Source of the DNA: Lycium barbarum
Taxonomy: Eukaryota > Streptophyta > Magnoliopsida > Solanales > Solanaceae
Assembly (NCBI RefSeq): GCF_019175385.1
Contig: NC_083337.1
Location: forward strand, 167,165,713 to 167,229,712
Length of the DNA: 64,000 bases
Reading direction: 5' to 3'
Shown: piece after piece, positions 13,541-23,888 of the stretch
How the letters are laid out: every line of letters begins with the position of its first letter
Numbering within the stretch: position 1 is the stretch's first letter
Program-made: the position numbers and the translations under genes
Notes under the pieces: generated by a model
What the model was told of the DNA's origin: nothing
Seen by the model: only the letters and a program-made list of their open reading frames with translations
Database searches by the model: none

Positions 13541-13858
13541 ATTTAGCAATACTTACAAAGCTATTTCCCTTTCTATAATATTACATTTACACTCAGCCTA
13601 ACTAAATTTTAGTCCGGTCGGTTAACCATTGTTAATGGGTCTTAAAGGATGCCTAATACCTTCCCTTTAGACTAATTGAACCCTTACTCAGATCTTTTGG
13701 TTTCGTAGACTTTAAAATCAACTTTAGATAAATAATAAACTTTAGGTATCCTAATTTACCATAATTAATTAGGTGGCGACTCCTTAACAACAAACAAAAA
13801 ACAGGAATCTCCAATATGTCATACTTCTACTTTAACCCGGTTAAAATGGGGTGTGACA
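9563..13858 (+). mobile_element. Nested gypsy-type solo LTR, 4.3 kb
   Basis: Starts TGTTGACACCCAATTTTGTC and ends AAAATGGGGTGTGACA, flanked by a perfect 5-bp TSD AATAC (9558-9562 and 13859-13863). No gag-pol coding, PBS or second LTR lies inside, so it is best read as a solo LTR left by recombination between the two LTRs. The length suits the long-LTR Ogre/Tat type, but the lineage is inference. A pyrimidine-rich stretch (about 10190-10410) followed by TATAAAATC (10423) may be the old LTR promoter. A TA microsatellite lies at 13484-13535. Confidence 0.85.
13484..13535. repeat. (TA)n microsatellite
   Basis: About 26 uninterrupted TA units within the nested solo LTR. Confidence 0.95.
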
Positions 13859-14927
13859 AATACCAGCTGAACCCATATTCAGACTTAAGAAAATGTTCAA
13901 TAATGCACTATCTATGATGATAAAGAATACTCAAACAGCAGCAGATTTCGAACTTGTTGGCATATTTAAGACATCACTTTAAGATACTGCGACAAACACT
14001 CAAAAGACAACACACCACAGACAAACAAACAGATTTGCATACTGGACTCCTATTTAATAGGGAGCATGAACCAGCTACTTAAAAACAGAGGAAAATATCA
14101 GAGAAAGAAGGGGAAAGTATAACATGATAAGAATGAAACAGCCGCAGTTTAAAATATCAGGCAGAATGTCTTAATCAAATATACCACAAAGTTGCAAGTG
14201 ATTCATCATACGAATTTGGATATCAGAGACCAATTTAGAATGATATATGCAAACTAGACTGGACTAGGCAAAGCCCTCTACATTATTGAAGTTTAAAATA
14301 ACCCTGTTTCATAAATTATGAGTCGATATGGGATCCTGATTCAGTGAACAGAACCAACATAACATTCTCAGGCTACTTCAATATCAAATAAGATCTACAG
14401 ATTACCAATAGCAGGTTTAACTTCATTTGACCCGACGACAGGTAAAATCTCCCTAACTGATCAGTTCCAACCAGGCAAACGTATAACTCATGATTAACTC
14501 AAGGACATATAAACAAACAGAGATGAATTTAAGGCACCCGGTTAATCCACACTTGAATATGAAAACTGCAACAGTCCCGAACTGAACTCAACAGAACTAA
14601 ACATGCTTAATACAACTAAAATGACTACGAACGAAAGCTGAAATACAACTAAGAAAAACAGCTCACAACGAATATTAAAATAATTTAAGGGGAAGGAAGT
14701 TTACCTTCTCCGGGTGCAGCGACGTGGGTACGGGATTCCGAATCAACCTCGAAGACTACCAAATCTGAGCTCGCGATGCTCGGATTCACAACAACAAACA
14801 AAGCAATCGAATACAAATTGGATCTAGTATTTTTGACCCGATATTAAATAAAATTATGACTGCTAAAGGGATTGATTTTTAAGGAAATTTTCATGCGGCT
14901 GAAGAACTCTTTCTTTTATGGGATTGA

Positions 14928-15683
14928 CTGCCATCTCCGTCTAATGAGAGTCTCCTCTACCAATACTTTGCCATGCTCGTCCTTGATGCACTTTACTTGA
15001 TCCACATCACGTGCCTTTCTCTCCTTCGCCTTGGCTAGCCTGAACAATTTCTGGTCCCCTCCTTTCTCTTCTAGTTCAGCATACATTCGTTCAAAAGCTG
15101 CCGCTTTTGCCGTCGAAACCGCCAACTTCACCTCCTTCCTCGCCATATTATAAAGCTCCGTATTCGTCCACTTATCCACCTCATCCTTGCTTTCTATCAA
15201 CTTCGCATACGCCACCTTCTTTGCTTCCACTTTCCCTTGAACTTCTCCATTCCACCACCAATCTCCTCTATGCTGACCACGACTACCTGTCGAGACCCCC
15301 AACACTTCCCTTGCTACCACCCTAATGCAACTAGCCGTCTTATCCCACATACTGGTCGCATCCCCACTACTATCCCAGGCCCCCATTTCCTTCAATTTCT
15401 CTCCCATCTCCAGTGCACTAATCGTGGTCAAACTACCCCATCTGATCCTAGGTCGGTCATCCACGACCCTCTTCTTCCTCGTCCTCTTGATCCCTAAATC
15501 CATCACCAAGAGCTTATGTCGGGTTGTAAGATAGTCGCTCGGAATGACTTTACAATCTTTGCACAAACCTTTATCATCCTTCCGAAGGAGTAAAAAGTCT
15601 ATCTGAGTTTTAGCCACCGAACTACGGAAGATTACCAAGTGTTCCTCCTTCTTTGGGAAACTCGAATTGGCTATCACCAACCC
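14928..15683 (-). pseudogene. 5' part of the split LINE: endonuclease end to RT start
   Basis: On the minus strand the frame reads from the last part of the LINE endonuclease ([41 protein letters not shown]) through the linker ([21 protein letters not shown]) to RRRWQ at 14928, just before the reverse transcriptase. It is 5' truncated in the endonuclease, as usual for LINEs, at 15683, where the 15-bp TSD copy ATAAGCATTTATATA begins. The frame runs on by chance into the flanks on both sides. The RT palm domain between this piece and 6171-7172, roughly 1 kb, is missing. Confidence 0.85.
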
Positions 15684-15718
15684 ATAAGCATTTATATATA
15701 GTGAAAAAATAGAGACAA

Positions 15719-16440
15719 GGGGTGTGTTAGGTATGGAGGAAAGCATTACTCAAAAATGTTTTCAATTTTTCTAAGTTTGGTAGGTTAAAATATTTTGGAA
15801 AATTTTCTATAAAAATGAAGTTCCTTAAAAATGAGAAAATGACTTTCCAATAAATAGGGGAAATCCAAATTCATTGTCTCCTCTCCACCCAACCATCACC
15901 CCCAACTCCCAACCCCGCCACCCCACGAACCCCCACTCTCACCCCATCTCACTCTATAGTGCTTTGCTAAATTACATAGAAATGTTCTTCCAATAATATT
16001 GTTCTGCTTACTCAAACACTAGAAAATCCACTTATTTTTCAAAATAATATTTTTGGAAAGTTTGGTATGAAGGAAACATTTTCCAGTTTCACTTTGCTAT
16101 GTTTGGTTGATAATTTTTTTGGAAAACATTTTCTTTAGGATAACAAGTCATTTAAAAATGAGGAAAATAATTTTCCTTGTGGAAGTAAGGAAAATAAGTT
16201 CCACAAGTGACGTTCTACACTGATTATCTCCTTCCCACCCCATTTTCCCCACCCTACCCCACCCCTAACAGCTCATTCCCACCCCAATAGTATTTGCCTA
16301 AATTATATATACACTCTTGGGACAATATTTTTTTGCATACTTACCAAATACCAGAAAATAAGTAAGAAAATCACTTATTTTTTACCCCAAAAAACACATC
16401 TTCCACAAGAAGCATTTTCCTTCATACCAAACACACCCTT
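15719..16440. mobile_element. GGGTGTGTTTGG-family MITE, probably two copies
   Basis: Left end GGGGTGTGTTAGGTATGGAG and right end TTCATACCAAACACACCC are inverted, followed by TTA at 16439-16441. The middle (about 16050-16140) contains another terminal-like block (TTTGGTATGAAGGAAACATT), so two related elements may be joined. The family also appears at 26542-27070, where the TTA duplication is intact, which indicates a PIF/Harbinger (Tourist-like) origin. Confidence 0.65.
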
Positions 16441-16441
16441 A

Positions 16442-16588
16442 GTATGTACATTTTGGGTGCCTCGAGTTCTACTAGAAGCAAAATCCTCTTATTGCAGAGA
16501 CATGTTAAGACAGCAAGGACTGAACCCCTGTAATAGTCCATCGAACTGGTGAGTGATGGAAACGTCTGAATACATTTCAGCAAGAATC
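16442..16588. other. Unique sequence between two mobile elements
   Basis: No recognisable frame. A TTGCAG acceptor-like motif near 16493-16498 has no matching coding sequence. Confidence 0.4.
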
Positions 16589-16768
16589 AGAAACAACAAC
16601 AACAAGCCTAGTATAATCCCACCATCTGGGGTCTGGGGAGGGTAGAGTGTACGCAGACCTAACCCCCACCTTGAAAGGTAGGGCGACTGTTTCCGAAAGA
16701 CCCTCGGCTCAAGAGAGGAGAACAAGAGAGGAAAAACAAGACAAAAGGTTAGATAGGATCAAGCATAT

Positions 16769-17059
16769 TATTGCGGTATAATATTTGATATTATTTGGTA
16801 GCATATTTGTAGGGAGATAATTACCATATATTAGTTAGTTTCCTTGTTACCATATATTAGTTAGTTTCCTTGTTACCATATATTAGTTAGTTTCCTTGTT
16901 ATCATATATAAGTTAGTTTCCTTGTTATCATATATTAGTTAGTTTCCTTGTTTCACTAGGATCCTAGTTTCCTTGTTTCACTAGGGTTCAAGATTGTATC
17001 TTATATATATTCTTTCTTGGTGAATGAACGCAACAAGTCAAGATTGTATAGTTTCTACA
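16769..17059 (+). repeat. Copia 5' LTR, 291 bp, five 26-bp units
   Basis: Starts TATTGCGGTATAATATTT and ends AGTTTCTACA. Between about 16818 and 16950 are five tandem copies of a 26-bp unit (TTACCATATATTAGTTAG plus TTTCCTTG), the last two with TTATCATAT variants. The 3' LTR has two copies. Confidence 0.93.
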
Positions 17060-17071
17060 TGGTATCAGGCC
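17060..17071 (+). other. Copia primer-binding site
   Basis: TGGTATCAGGCC directly follows the 5' LTR. It matches the Met-tRNA PBS TGGTATCAGAGC except near its end. Confidence 0.8.
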
Positions 17072-20000
17072 ACACGTTTTTTTTCTTCTCTTCATCGTAA
17101 ATTTCCATAGCCGGTGACGACGTACCTTCACCACCCAAGAAGGTAGGACATGTGACTGAAAAGTGTTGGTCACTTTTGGTGTGCTCTCATCGCAAGAACC
17201 GTGGTCATGATGTTAGTAAGTGTTATGACATCGTGGGTTATCCCGAAGGGTGGACTGACAAGAATGAAAGGCTGTCTTCCGCTGGTCAAGGTCGTGGCTT
17301 GCTGCGTGCAACTGCCACACCTTCACCCGCGGCAAATTGTGTAACAACCGCATCAAATAACGCTGTCGTGGGTCAGCACTTTACTTCCGATCAATGGAAG
17401 GCTATTACGGGATTTTTTGGTAATGCTACAATTCTAGAAAATCGCTTGAATGGTAAGTTTGATGTTTTCTCTTGGATTATTGACACTGGTGCTACTCATC
17501 ATGTTACCGATGAGAAATCTTGGTTGTTTGATGTCCATACTGTTGATTGTCCTGTTGGTTTGCCTAATGGTGAAAAGGTGCTTGCTTCTTTGGAAGGTTC
17601 TGTTCGACTGTCAGATAAAATCACCTTACATCATGTCCTTTATGTGCTTTATTTACGTTGCAACTTACTCTCCGTCCCCCAACTTACTAATAATTTACAT
17701 ACTATTGTCTCTTTTAATTCTTATATGTGTGCTATTCACGACCCACTTAAGGGGCTGATTGGAACGAGAGTTAGGAGGGACGGACTATACTATTTTAGCA
17801 AACCGGACGGACTATACTATTTTAGCAAATCGGACGTGGTGCAACATGTGTCTACTGTCGTGGCAACGTCCGCATTGGAATTGTGGCATCGACGATTGGG
17901 GCATCCTTCCGAGAGAGTAGTTAAGTTGCTTCCTCATGTCAGTAGTGATAAGAGTAGTTTAACAAAGGATTGTGAAGTGTGTTTACGTGCTAAGCATCCT
18001 AGAGACAAATTTCCTTTAAGTGATAATAATGCATCTGGAATATTTGAGAAAATACATTGTGATTTGTGGGGCCCTTATCGCCATGTTTCGTCGTGTGGAG
18101 TTCATTATTTTTTAACAATTGTTGATGATTTTTCCCGAGCTGTTTTGATTTACTCGTTGGTTGATAAAACAGAGGTGTTTCCGATGTTTATGGCTTTTGT
18201 TGCTATGGTTGATCGACAATTTAATCAAACAATTAAAGTTGTACAAAGTGATAATTAATGGTACCGAATTTAATTGTTTGATCGATTATTTTACCGCCAC
18301 TAGTATTTTGTTTCAAACCTCTTGTGTGGGTACTCCGCAACAGAATGGGAGAGTAGAGAGGAAGCATAAACATGTGTTGAATGTTGCGAGGGCTCTAAGA
18401 TTTCAGGCCAATTTGCCTATTTTTTTCTAGGGAGAATGTGTTCTTGCTGCATCTCATCTCATAAATCGTACCCCCACACCCAAATTGGAAAATAAAACAC
18501 CTTTTGAAATTTTATTCAATAAACCTCCTTCTTTTGATGCTCTTCGTACTTTTGGGTGTTTGTGCTTTGCTCAAAATAAAAAAACTCAGGGTGACAAATT
18601 TGCTAGTCGGAGCAGAAAGTGTTTGTTTGTGGGATATCCATTTGGTAAGAAGGGGTGGCGGTTGTTTGATCTTGATACGAAGGAATTTTTTGTCTCTCGT
18701 GATGTAAAGTTTGTGGAGGATGTGTTTCCTTTTGCTTGTCCGGAAGATGTTAATATTTCGTCTAGTTTTTTTAATGAGGGTGCTGAAATTGATCGTGATT
18801 TTATGGTGTACGGGAATGAATTAGGGGGCGAAGTTGCTAGTTCGGAGGCTGCCGAGCAGCAGCCGCAAACCACAGCCCAACCAGCGCCTGCTGGCAGCCA
18901 GGCCGCGCTGCAGCCAACGGCCACTGTCCAGCCCGCTGGGAACCCAGCGCCTGCTGGCAGCGAGGGGGGGGGGGGCAGCAACACCATACCCCAGTCACGA
19001 ATGTGGAAGGTGGCTTGGGGTGTGGTTTTCGAGAGAAATTTCCCTCTGTTGTGCTTCGTGATTATGTGACACACTTAGTTTTTGCTAATAGTCCGTCTCC
19101 TACAACTCCTGTTAACAATCAATCCTCAGGTACTCCCTATCCTTTGGCACAATATATTAATTGTGACAATTTTTCTGTAAATTATCGTAAGTTTCTTGCA
19201 GCTATTATTTCGGGTAAGGATCCTAAGACCTTCAAAGAGGCCATGAAACACGACGGTTGGAGACATTCAATGAAAGAAGAGATACGTGCATTGGAAGACA
19301 ATGGTACATGGACTTTGGAACATCTTCCTCCGTGTAAGAAAGCACTTGGTAATCAATGGGTGTACAAGACCAAGTTTTTGTCAAATGGAGATGTGGAACG
19401 GCTCAAATCGCGCTTGGTTGTGTTGGGAAATCATCAACAAGCGGGGATTGACTACAATGAAACTTTTGCTCCGGTCGCCAAGATGACTACTGTTCGAGCC
19501 TTCCTAGCCATTGCAGCATCCAAAAATTGGGAACTTCACCAAATGGATGTTCATAATGCCTTTTTACATGGTGACCTTAATGAGGAGGTGTATATGAAGC
19601 TCCCTCCCGGGTTTGAAAGTCCAGATCCTACGTTGGTGTGTCGTTTGCGCAAATCGTTGTATAGGTTGAAACAGGCCCCTAGATGTTGGTTTGCAAAATT
19701 GGTGACTGATTTGAAAGGGTACGGTTTCCTTCAATATTATTCTGATTATTCTCTTTTTACATTTACTAGAGGGAATATTCAGATTAATATCTTGGTTTAT
19801 GTTGATGATCTTATTATTTCTGGGAATGATTCCGCTGCACTTGCAACTTTCAAAGCCTATTTGAGTGATTGTTTCAAAATGAAAGACCTTGGGTCTCTCA
19901 AATATTTTTTGGGTATTGAAGTAGCTCGTAGTTCATCAGGGTTGTTTTTGTGTCAACGCAAGTATACTCTTGATATTATCTCTGAAGCAGGATTGTTAGG

Positions 20001-20837
20001 TGCAAAGCCAAATGGGTTCCCTATTGAGCAAAATCATAAACTTGGCCTTGCAAATGGAGATTTGTTGTCAGATCCGGAGGTCTACCGTAGATTAGTCGGG
20101 CGTTTGATTTATTTGGGGGTCACTCGACCGGACTTGGCATATTCTGTTCATATTTTGTCTCAATTCATGCAAGAACCCCAGATTGAACATTGGGAAGCGG
20201 CCTTACGAGTGGTCTGTTATTTGAAAGGCACACCAGGACAGGGTATTTTGTTACGTGCCGACAGTGAGTTGACTTTGCAGGGATGGTCTGATTCTGATTG
20301 GGCAGCTTGTCCGCTTACTCGTCGTTCGTTGACAGGTTGGCTAGTATTTCTAGGTCAATCTCCCATCTCTTGGAAGACAAAGAAGCAGCACACAGTTTCT
20401 AGATCTTCTGCAGAGGCTGAATATAGGTCCATGGCTGCGGTCACTTGTGAGTTGAAGTGGCTGAGAGATCTGTTGTTGAGTTTAGGTATACAACATCCCA
20501 AGGCGATCAAATTGTTTTGTGATAGTCTGTTATATCCCGTATTTTGTACATCCGGATATTTCAAGGTAGTCGTGGTAAGTTAAGGGCAAGACTATTTTCC
20601 GAAAATTATTTTAATGTACAAGTTGTTTATTAGTATGAAAATTCACAAGGAGGTTCATGGTAATATTGTGGAAGGCTAGGGGCAAAATGGGAATTTCACA
20701 AAATATTCAAGAAGGTTCTTGAAAGGGCCATGTTGGCCGTGTGGTGTGTGGGTGTGGCCCCACTCCAAGTCTTGGCCAATTGACTCAAGCCAAGGGTGGG
20801 GACATGTGGCCACCCTTGTGTGGACTATACATATATC

Positions 20838-20843
20838 TATCTA

Positions 20844-20894
<51 letters not shown>
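20838..20894. repeat. (TA)n microsatellite
   Basis: Long TA run following short CTAT units, inside the solo LTR. Confidence 0.93.
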
Positions 20895-20897
<3 letters not shown>

Positions 20898-22458
20898 AGC
20901 TTACAAGCAAGACAAATTATTCATGAAATTTCAAGAAGAAAACTTGGAGAAAAAAATTAAGGGTCATTCGGCCATGGTTCCAAAAAATTGTGTCCATGGA
21001 ATTGATCAAGAAAAATTATTCTCTTCTAGTAATCCAACCAATTGGAAGGTCCTCTTTAACATGGAGTGGTTGTTGGAGCAAGCAAAGCATCCATTGGGCA
21101 AGTTATGAACCCTAGCCGAGTGAAGGAATCAAAGGATAAAGGTAAGGTTTAATCTTCCCTTTCATGTGTTATGGATGATTTGTGAATGTTGTAGTATGTA
21201 GAAATGGGTGAAATTCATGAAATATGTATGTGTATGGTGTGGCCGAATAGGAGTGATGTTAGTAGGATGTGATGAATTGAGTTTATTTAGTATTTTGATT
21301 GTTGTTGTTGTGGATTCCATAATAAAAATGAAGATTTGATGGCTTGAAATGAAGTTGTAATTGTTGAAGGATTGTTGAAGAAGTTAATGTGACATTAGTA
21401 TGGTTTCTTATAATTATGAGAATGGAGTTGTTAATGTGTAGATTGTTGGTGTAGTTTATGAATTTGGAAGGAAAGGAAATGTTTTGTTATTGTTCTTGTT
21501 GAATTTGGAAGGTTTCGGGTGAAGTGGTATGTTGGTTGGGTTGTTTTGAATATTGTGTGAATTGTTTGAAGTGTTCTTGAATCATGTTAGAATGATTTCA
21601 GATTAATACTTGAATGTGAGATCATTGGTGTTAGCTTGACCATATGTGATTGAATTGAATATAAATGAAATGCCGTGGAATTGTGTGACAAGGGTTGTTA
21701 ATGTTAGAATATATTTTGGATTGATTGTTGAAGTTGTTAGTATGATTGTTGGTATTGTTGTTGATAAATTGGCCGAGTTGAATTCTCGGATTGTTGATTG
21801 ATGATTTGGCCGAGTTGGATTCTCGGGGATGGTTGTATTTACAGGGGAAATGCTGCCGAAATTTCGGCAGATTATAAATGAGTTTATTTGAAAAACTAAG
21901 ACAAGTGTGTGACGATGTGTTTAATGATTGTGTAAATCTTCTTGAATGTAGACTAGCGATAGCGAGCTTGGACAATTAAGCGTAGCTAATAGGACGTGGA
22001 GCAGGTATGTAAGGCTTACCCTTTCTTTCTTTGGCATGATCCTTGTGAAACAAACAGACAAAGTATATGTATGATTTCAAAGAAACTCCTATTCTTAGAG
22101 CCACTAGGATGGCTAACGTTCTTGACTTCCGAAAACTGTTTTGCTATGTCTTGATACGTGTGTATGGTTCCAAAAGTTCTATGTTGATTTGATCCATAGC
22201 GATATTCGAAAGGTACTTGATATGATTATTGCTTTGATTTTCCAAAAATAGCTTCTGAAACGTTCGTAGAAGGTTCTGTACTAAAACGTCCATAACTTTT
22301 TCATACTAACTCGGATTGACTTGAAACGTGTTTATGACCTTCAAGTGTCGATTTATGTACGTACCCATCGAGTCTTAAAATTTGTTTTATATGCATATAG
22401 TTTCTCACTACTCTGCTCGTGCATGTGTCATTGCCTCCTTCACCGAGTCCCGGGCTGG

Positions 22459-22650
22459 TATGTATCGTGCGTATGGTTCGCCGAGTCCCTTGCTTGAGGG
22501 CCGGGTTCCATATATATATTCCGGAGTATGATGTGTCCGGTTTCCCGGGTCCCTCGCTAGAGGGCCGAGTACCGTGTATATGTTATGGAGTATGATGTGT
22601 CCGGTTTCCCGGGTCCCTCGCTAGAGGGCCGAGTACCGTGTATATGTTAT
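22459..22650. repeat. 64-bp tandem repeat in solo LTR
   Basis: Two near-identical units start at 22523 and 22587 (GGAGTATGATGTGTCCGG, CCCTCGCTAGAGGGCCGA), preceded by one diverged unit from about 22459. Confidence 0.85.
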
Positions 22651-23666
22651 GATGCGTTATGTGTTACGGAGATATTACGGAGATATGAAATCTTCTGGAG
22701 TATGATGTGTTATAGCGCCAAAGACAGGAGTGGCGACCATGTTCCTGTGCCCTATGCATGATTTTGATATGCATGATTTGTGTTTAAAAGTAAGCATTTT
22801 GGTATTCTGGATAACTTACTTACTTTCTGTACTTCTTCTGACACATGACATCGGCATACGTGATTTGTGTTTGAAAGAAAAATAAGCATTTTTTGGCATT
22901 CTGGATAATGTACTTACTTTTTTTGAAATGCTTGTTTCGATTATGGTTCTGTTTTTCGGTATTCCATGCCTTACCTACTCAGTACATATTGCGTACTGAC
23001 CCCCTTTCTTCGGGGGCTATGTTTCATGCCGCGCAGGTACACCCAGAGGAGTAGCAGCCATTATAGAAGATATTTCAGCGGGGTTGGCAAGCTCCATTTG
23101 CCCTGGAGTGTTGCCGGGTCAGAGTATTATGCTATGATGTCTTGGTCGAAGTTAGAGACTTGGAAGACAGAGTCGTGAGTATAGAATGTCAGTCTTGTAA
23201 GCGGCTTCACCAGTCGATGTGTCTTTATATATTATGTTACAGATTCCATATGATTACAGATTTTGTTTGATTTGAGAACGACAAAAAGAATGTTTCTGAA
23301 AGTTCTTATTATGTATTTCGTTTTATCTGAGTTAAGAGTCCAAGTAAGAATGTGTGTAATAAGAGTCAGCGGGTTCGCTCGGCTCCGAATATGGGGTCGG
23401 ATGCCCATCACACCCTAGCAAGATTAGGGTGTGACATAGTCAGTCCACTTTGCACATTGTAAAAAATCCGGTTTTCCATGAACGAACAAAACACATTGAG
23501 GTAGATTGTCACTTTGTTCGTGATGCAATTAATGAAGGTTTGATTTCTCCGTCACACGTTTCAACATCTTCACAATTGGCAGACATTTTTACCAAAGCTC
23601 TCGGCAAAACTCAGTTTGACTTCTTGCTTTCCAAGTTGGGCATTTTTTATTCCCATGCTCCAACTT

Positions 23667-23675
23667 GAGAGGGGG
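23667..23675 (+). other. Copia polypurine tract
   Basis: GAGAGGGGG lies directly before the 3' LTR, the expected site of plus-strand priming. Confidence 0.85.
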
Positions 23676-23888
23676 TATTACGGTATAATATTTGATATTA
23701 TTTGGTAGCATATTTGTAGGGAGATAATTACCATATATTAGTTAGTTTCCTTGTTACCATATATTAGTTAGTTTCCTTGTTTCACTAGGATCCTAGTTTC
23801 CTTGTTTCACTAGGGTTCAAGATTGTATCCTATATATATTCTCTCTTGGTGAATGAATGCAACAAGTCAAGATTGTATAGTTTCTACA
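23676..23888 (+). repeat. Copia 3' LTR, 213 bp, two 26-bp units
   Basis: Starts TATTACGGTATAATATTT and ends AGTTTCTACA. It matches the 5' LTR except for four transitions and the loss or lack of three 26-bp units (78 bp). Confidence 0.93.

Larger units (their letters stand above)
7173..14927 (-). mobile_element. Gypsy-type LTR in minus orientation, split and truncated
   Basis: The 3' end of an LTR (minus strand) begins at 7173 with TGTCACACCCCATTTTAACC, which is the inverted counterpart of the last bases of the nested LTR at 13858. Homology between the two covers roughly the terminal 250 bases (GGAGTCGCCACCTAATTAAT and AAAGGGAAG...GGCATCCTTT blocks). The element continues after the nested insertion from 13859 to about 14927, so its own length is about 3.4 kb. 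No gag or pol frame is present. The expected 5' end and the TSD (CTTAG would be expected) are not found at the right edge, so this side is deleted. Short frames inside (8311-9373) do not resemble any protein I know. Confidence 0.65.
20528..23436 (+). mobile_element. Gypsy-type solo LTR inside copia RNase H, 2.9 kb
   Basis: Starts TGTTATATCCCGTATTTTGT and ends AGATTAGGGTGTGACA with a perfect TSD TAGTC (20523-20527 and 23437-23441). Removing it and one TSD restores the RNase H reading across the junction. There is no coding domain inside, so it is a solo LTR. Inside are a TA microsatellite (about 20838-20894), a GTTGTTGTT-rich part, and a 64-bp tandem repeat (22523-22650). The general look fits chromovirus (Tekay/Del-like) LTRs; the lineage is inference. 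Confidence 0.88.
17152..23668 (+). pseudogene. Copia gag-pol remnant
   Basis: The frame enters at the end of gag: a degraded zinc knuckle (VCSHRKNRGHDVSKCY, then GYPEGW). Most of gag is missing, since only about 90 bases separate it from the PBS. Protease (SWIIDTGATHHVT) is near 17470, the pre-integrase HRRLGHPS near 17890, integrase (DLWGPY, DDFSR, GTPQQNGRVERKH) near 18060-18360. RT runs from about 19240 with QMDVHNAFLHG and LVYVDDL (19793). RNase H has SDSDWA and SAEAEY. Breaks seen: a duplicated TAAT (18256-18259) shifting frame inside integrase, an in-frame TAG at 18428-18430, a frame change around a G12 run at 18964-18975, and the solo LTR after CDS at 20527. The RNase H end resumes at 23442 and stops at 23668. 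No complete polyprotein can be made. Confidence 0.92.
16769..23888 (+). mobile_element. Ty1-copia retrotransposon, defective, TSD CATAT
   Basis: Two LTRs (16769-17059 and 23676-23888), a PBS at 17060, a polypurine tract at 23667-23675, and pol in the copia order protease-integrase-RT-RNase H. The 5-bp TSD CATAT flanks it at 16764-16768 and 23889-23893. Four substitutions separate the 213 comparable LTR bases (about 1.9 percent, all transitions), so insertion was fairly recent. Copia-type order, short LTRs and LVYVDDL in RT suggest an Ale/Retrofit-like lineage, with low certainty. It inserted into a LINE tail and was later interrupted by a 2.9-kb solo LTR. Confidence 0.93.

Noticed and set aside
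15107..15534. Plus-strand frames over the LINE 5' piece
   Set aside because: Antisense of the LINE endonuclease-RT linker.
18586..19074. 162-codon minus-strand frame
   Set aside because: Shadow of the copia pol Ala/Pro/Gln-rich linker and G run.
20719..21108. 129-codon frame with Ile-Tyr run
   Set aside because: Comes from the TA microsatellite in the solo LTR.
21631..21975. Asn-rich 114-codon frame
   Set aside because: Antisense of a GTTGTT-rich part of the solo LTR.
20528..23436. A complete retrotransposon inside copia
   Set aside because: No gag-pol, no PBS/PPT pair and no second LTR; solo LTR explains it better.
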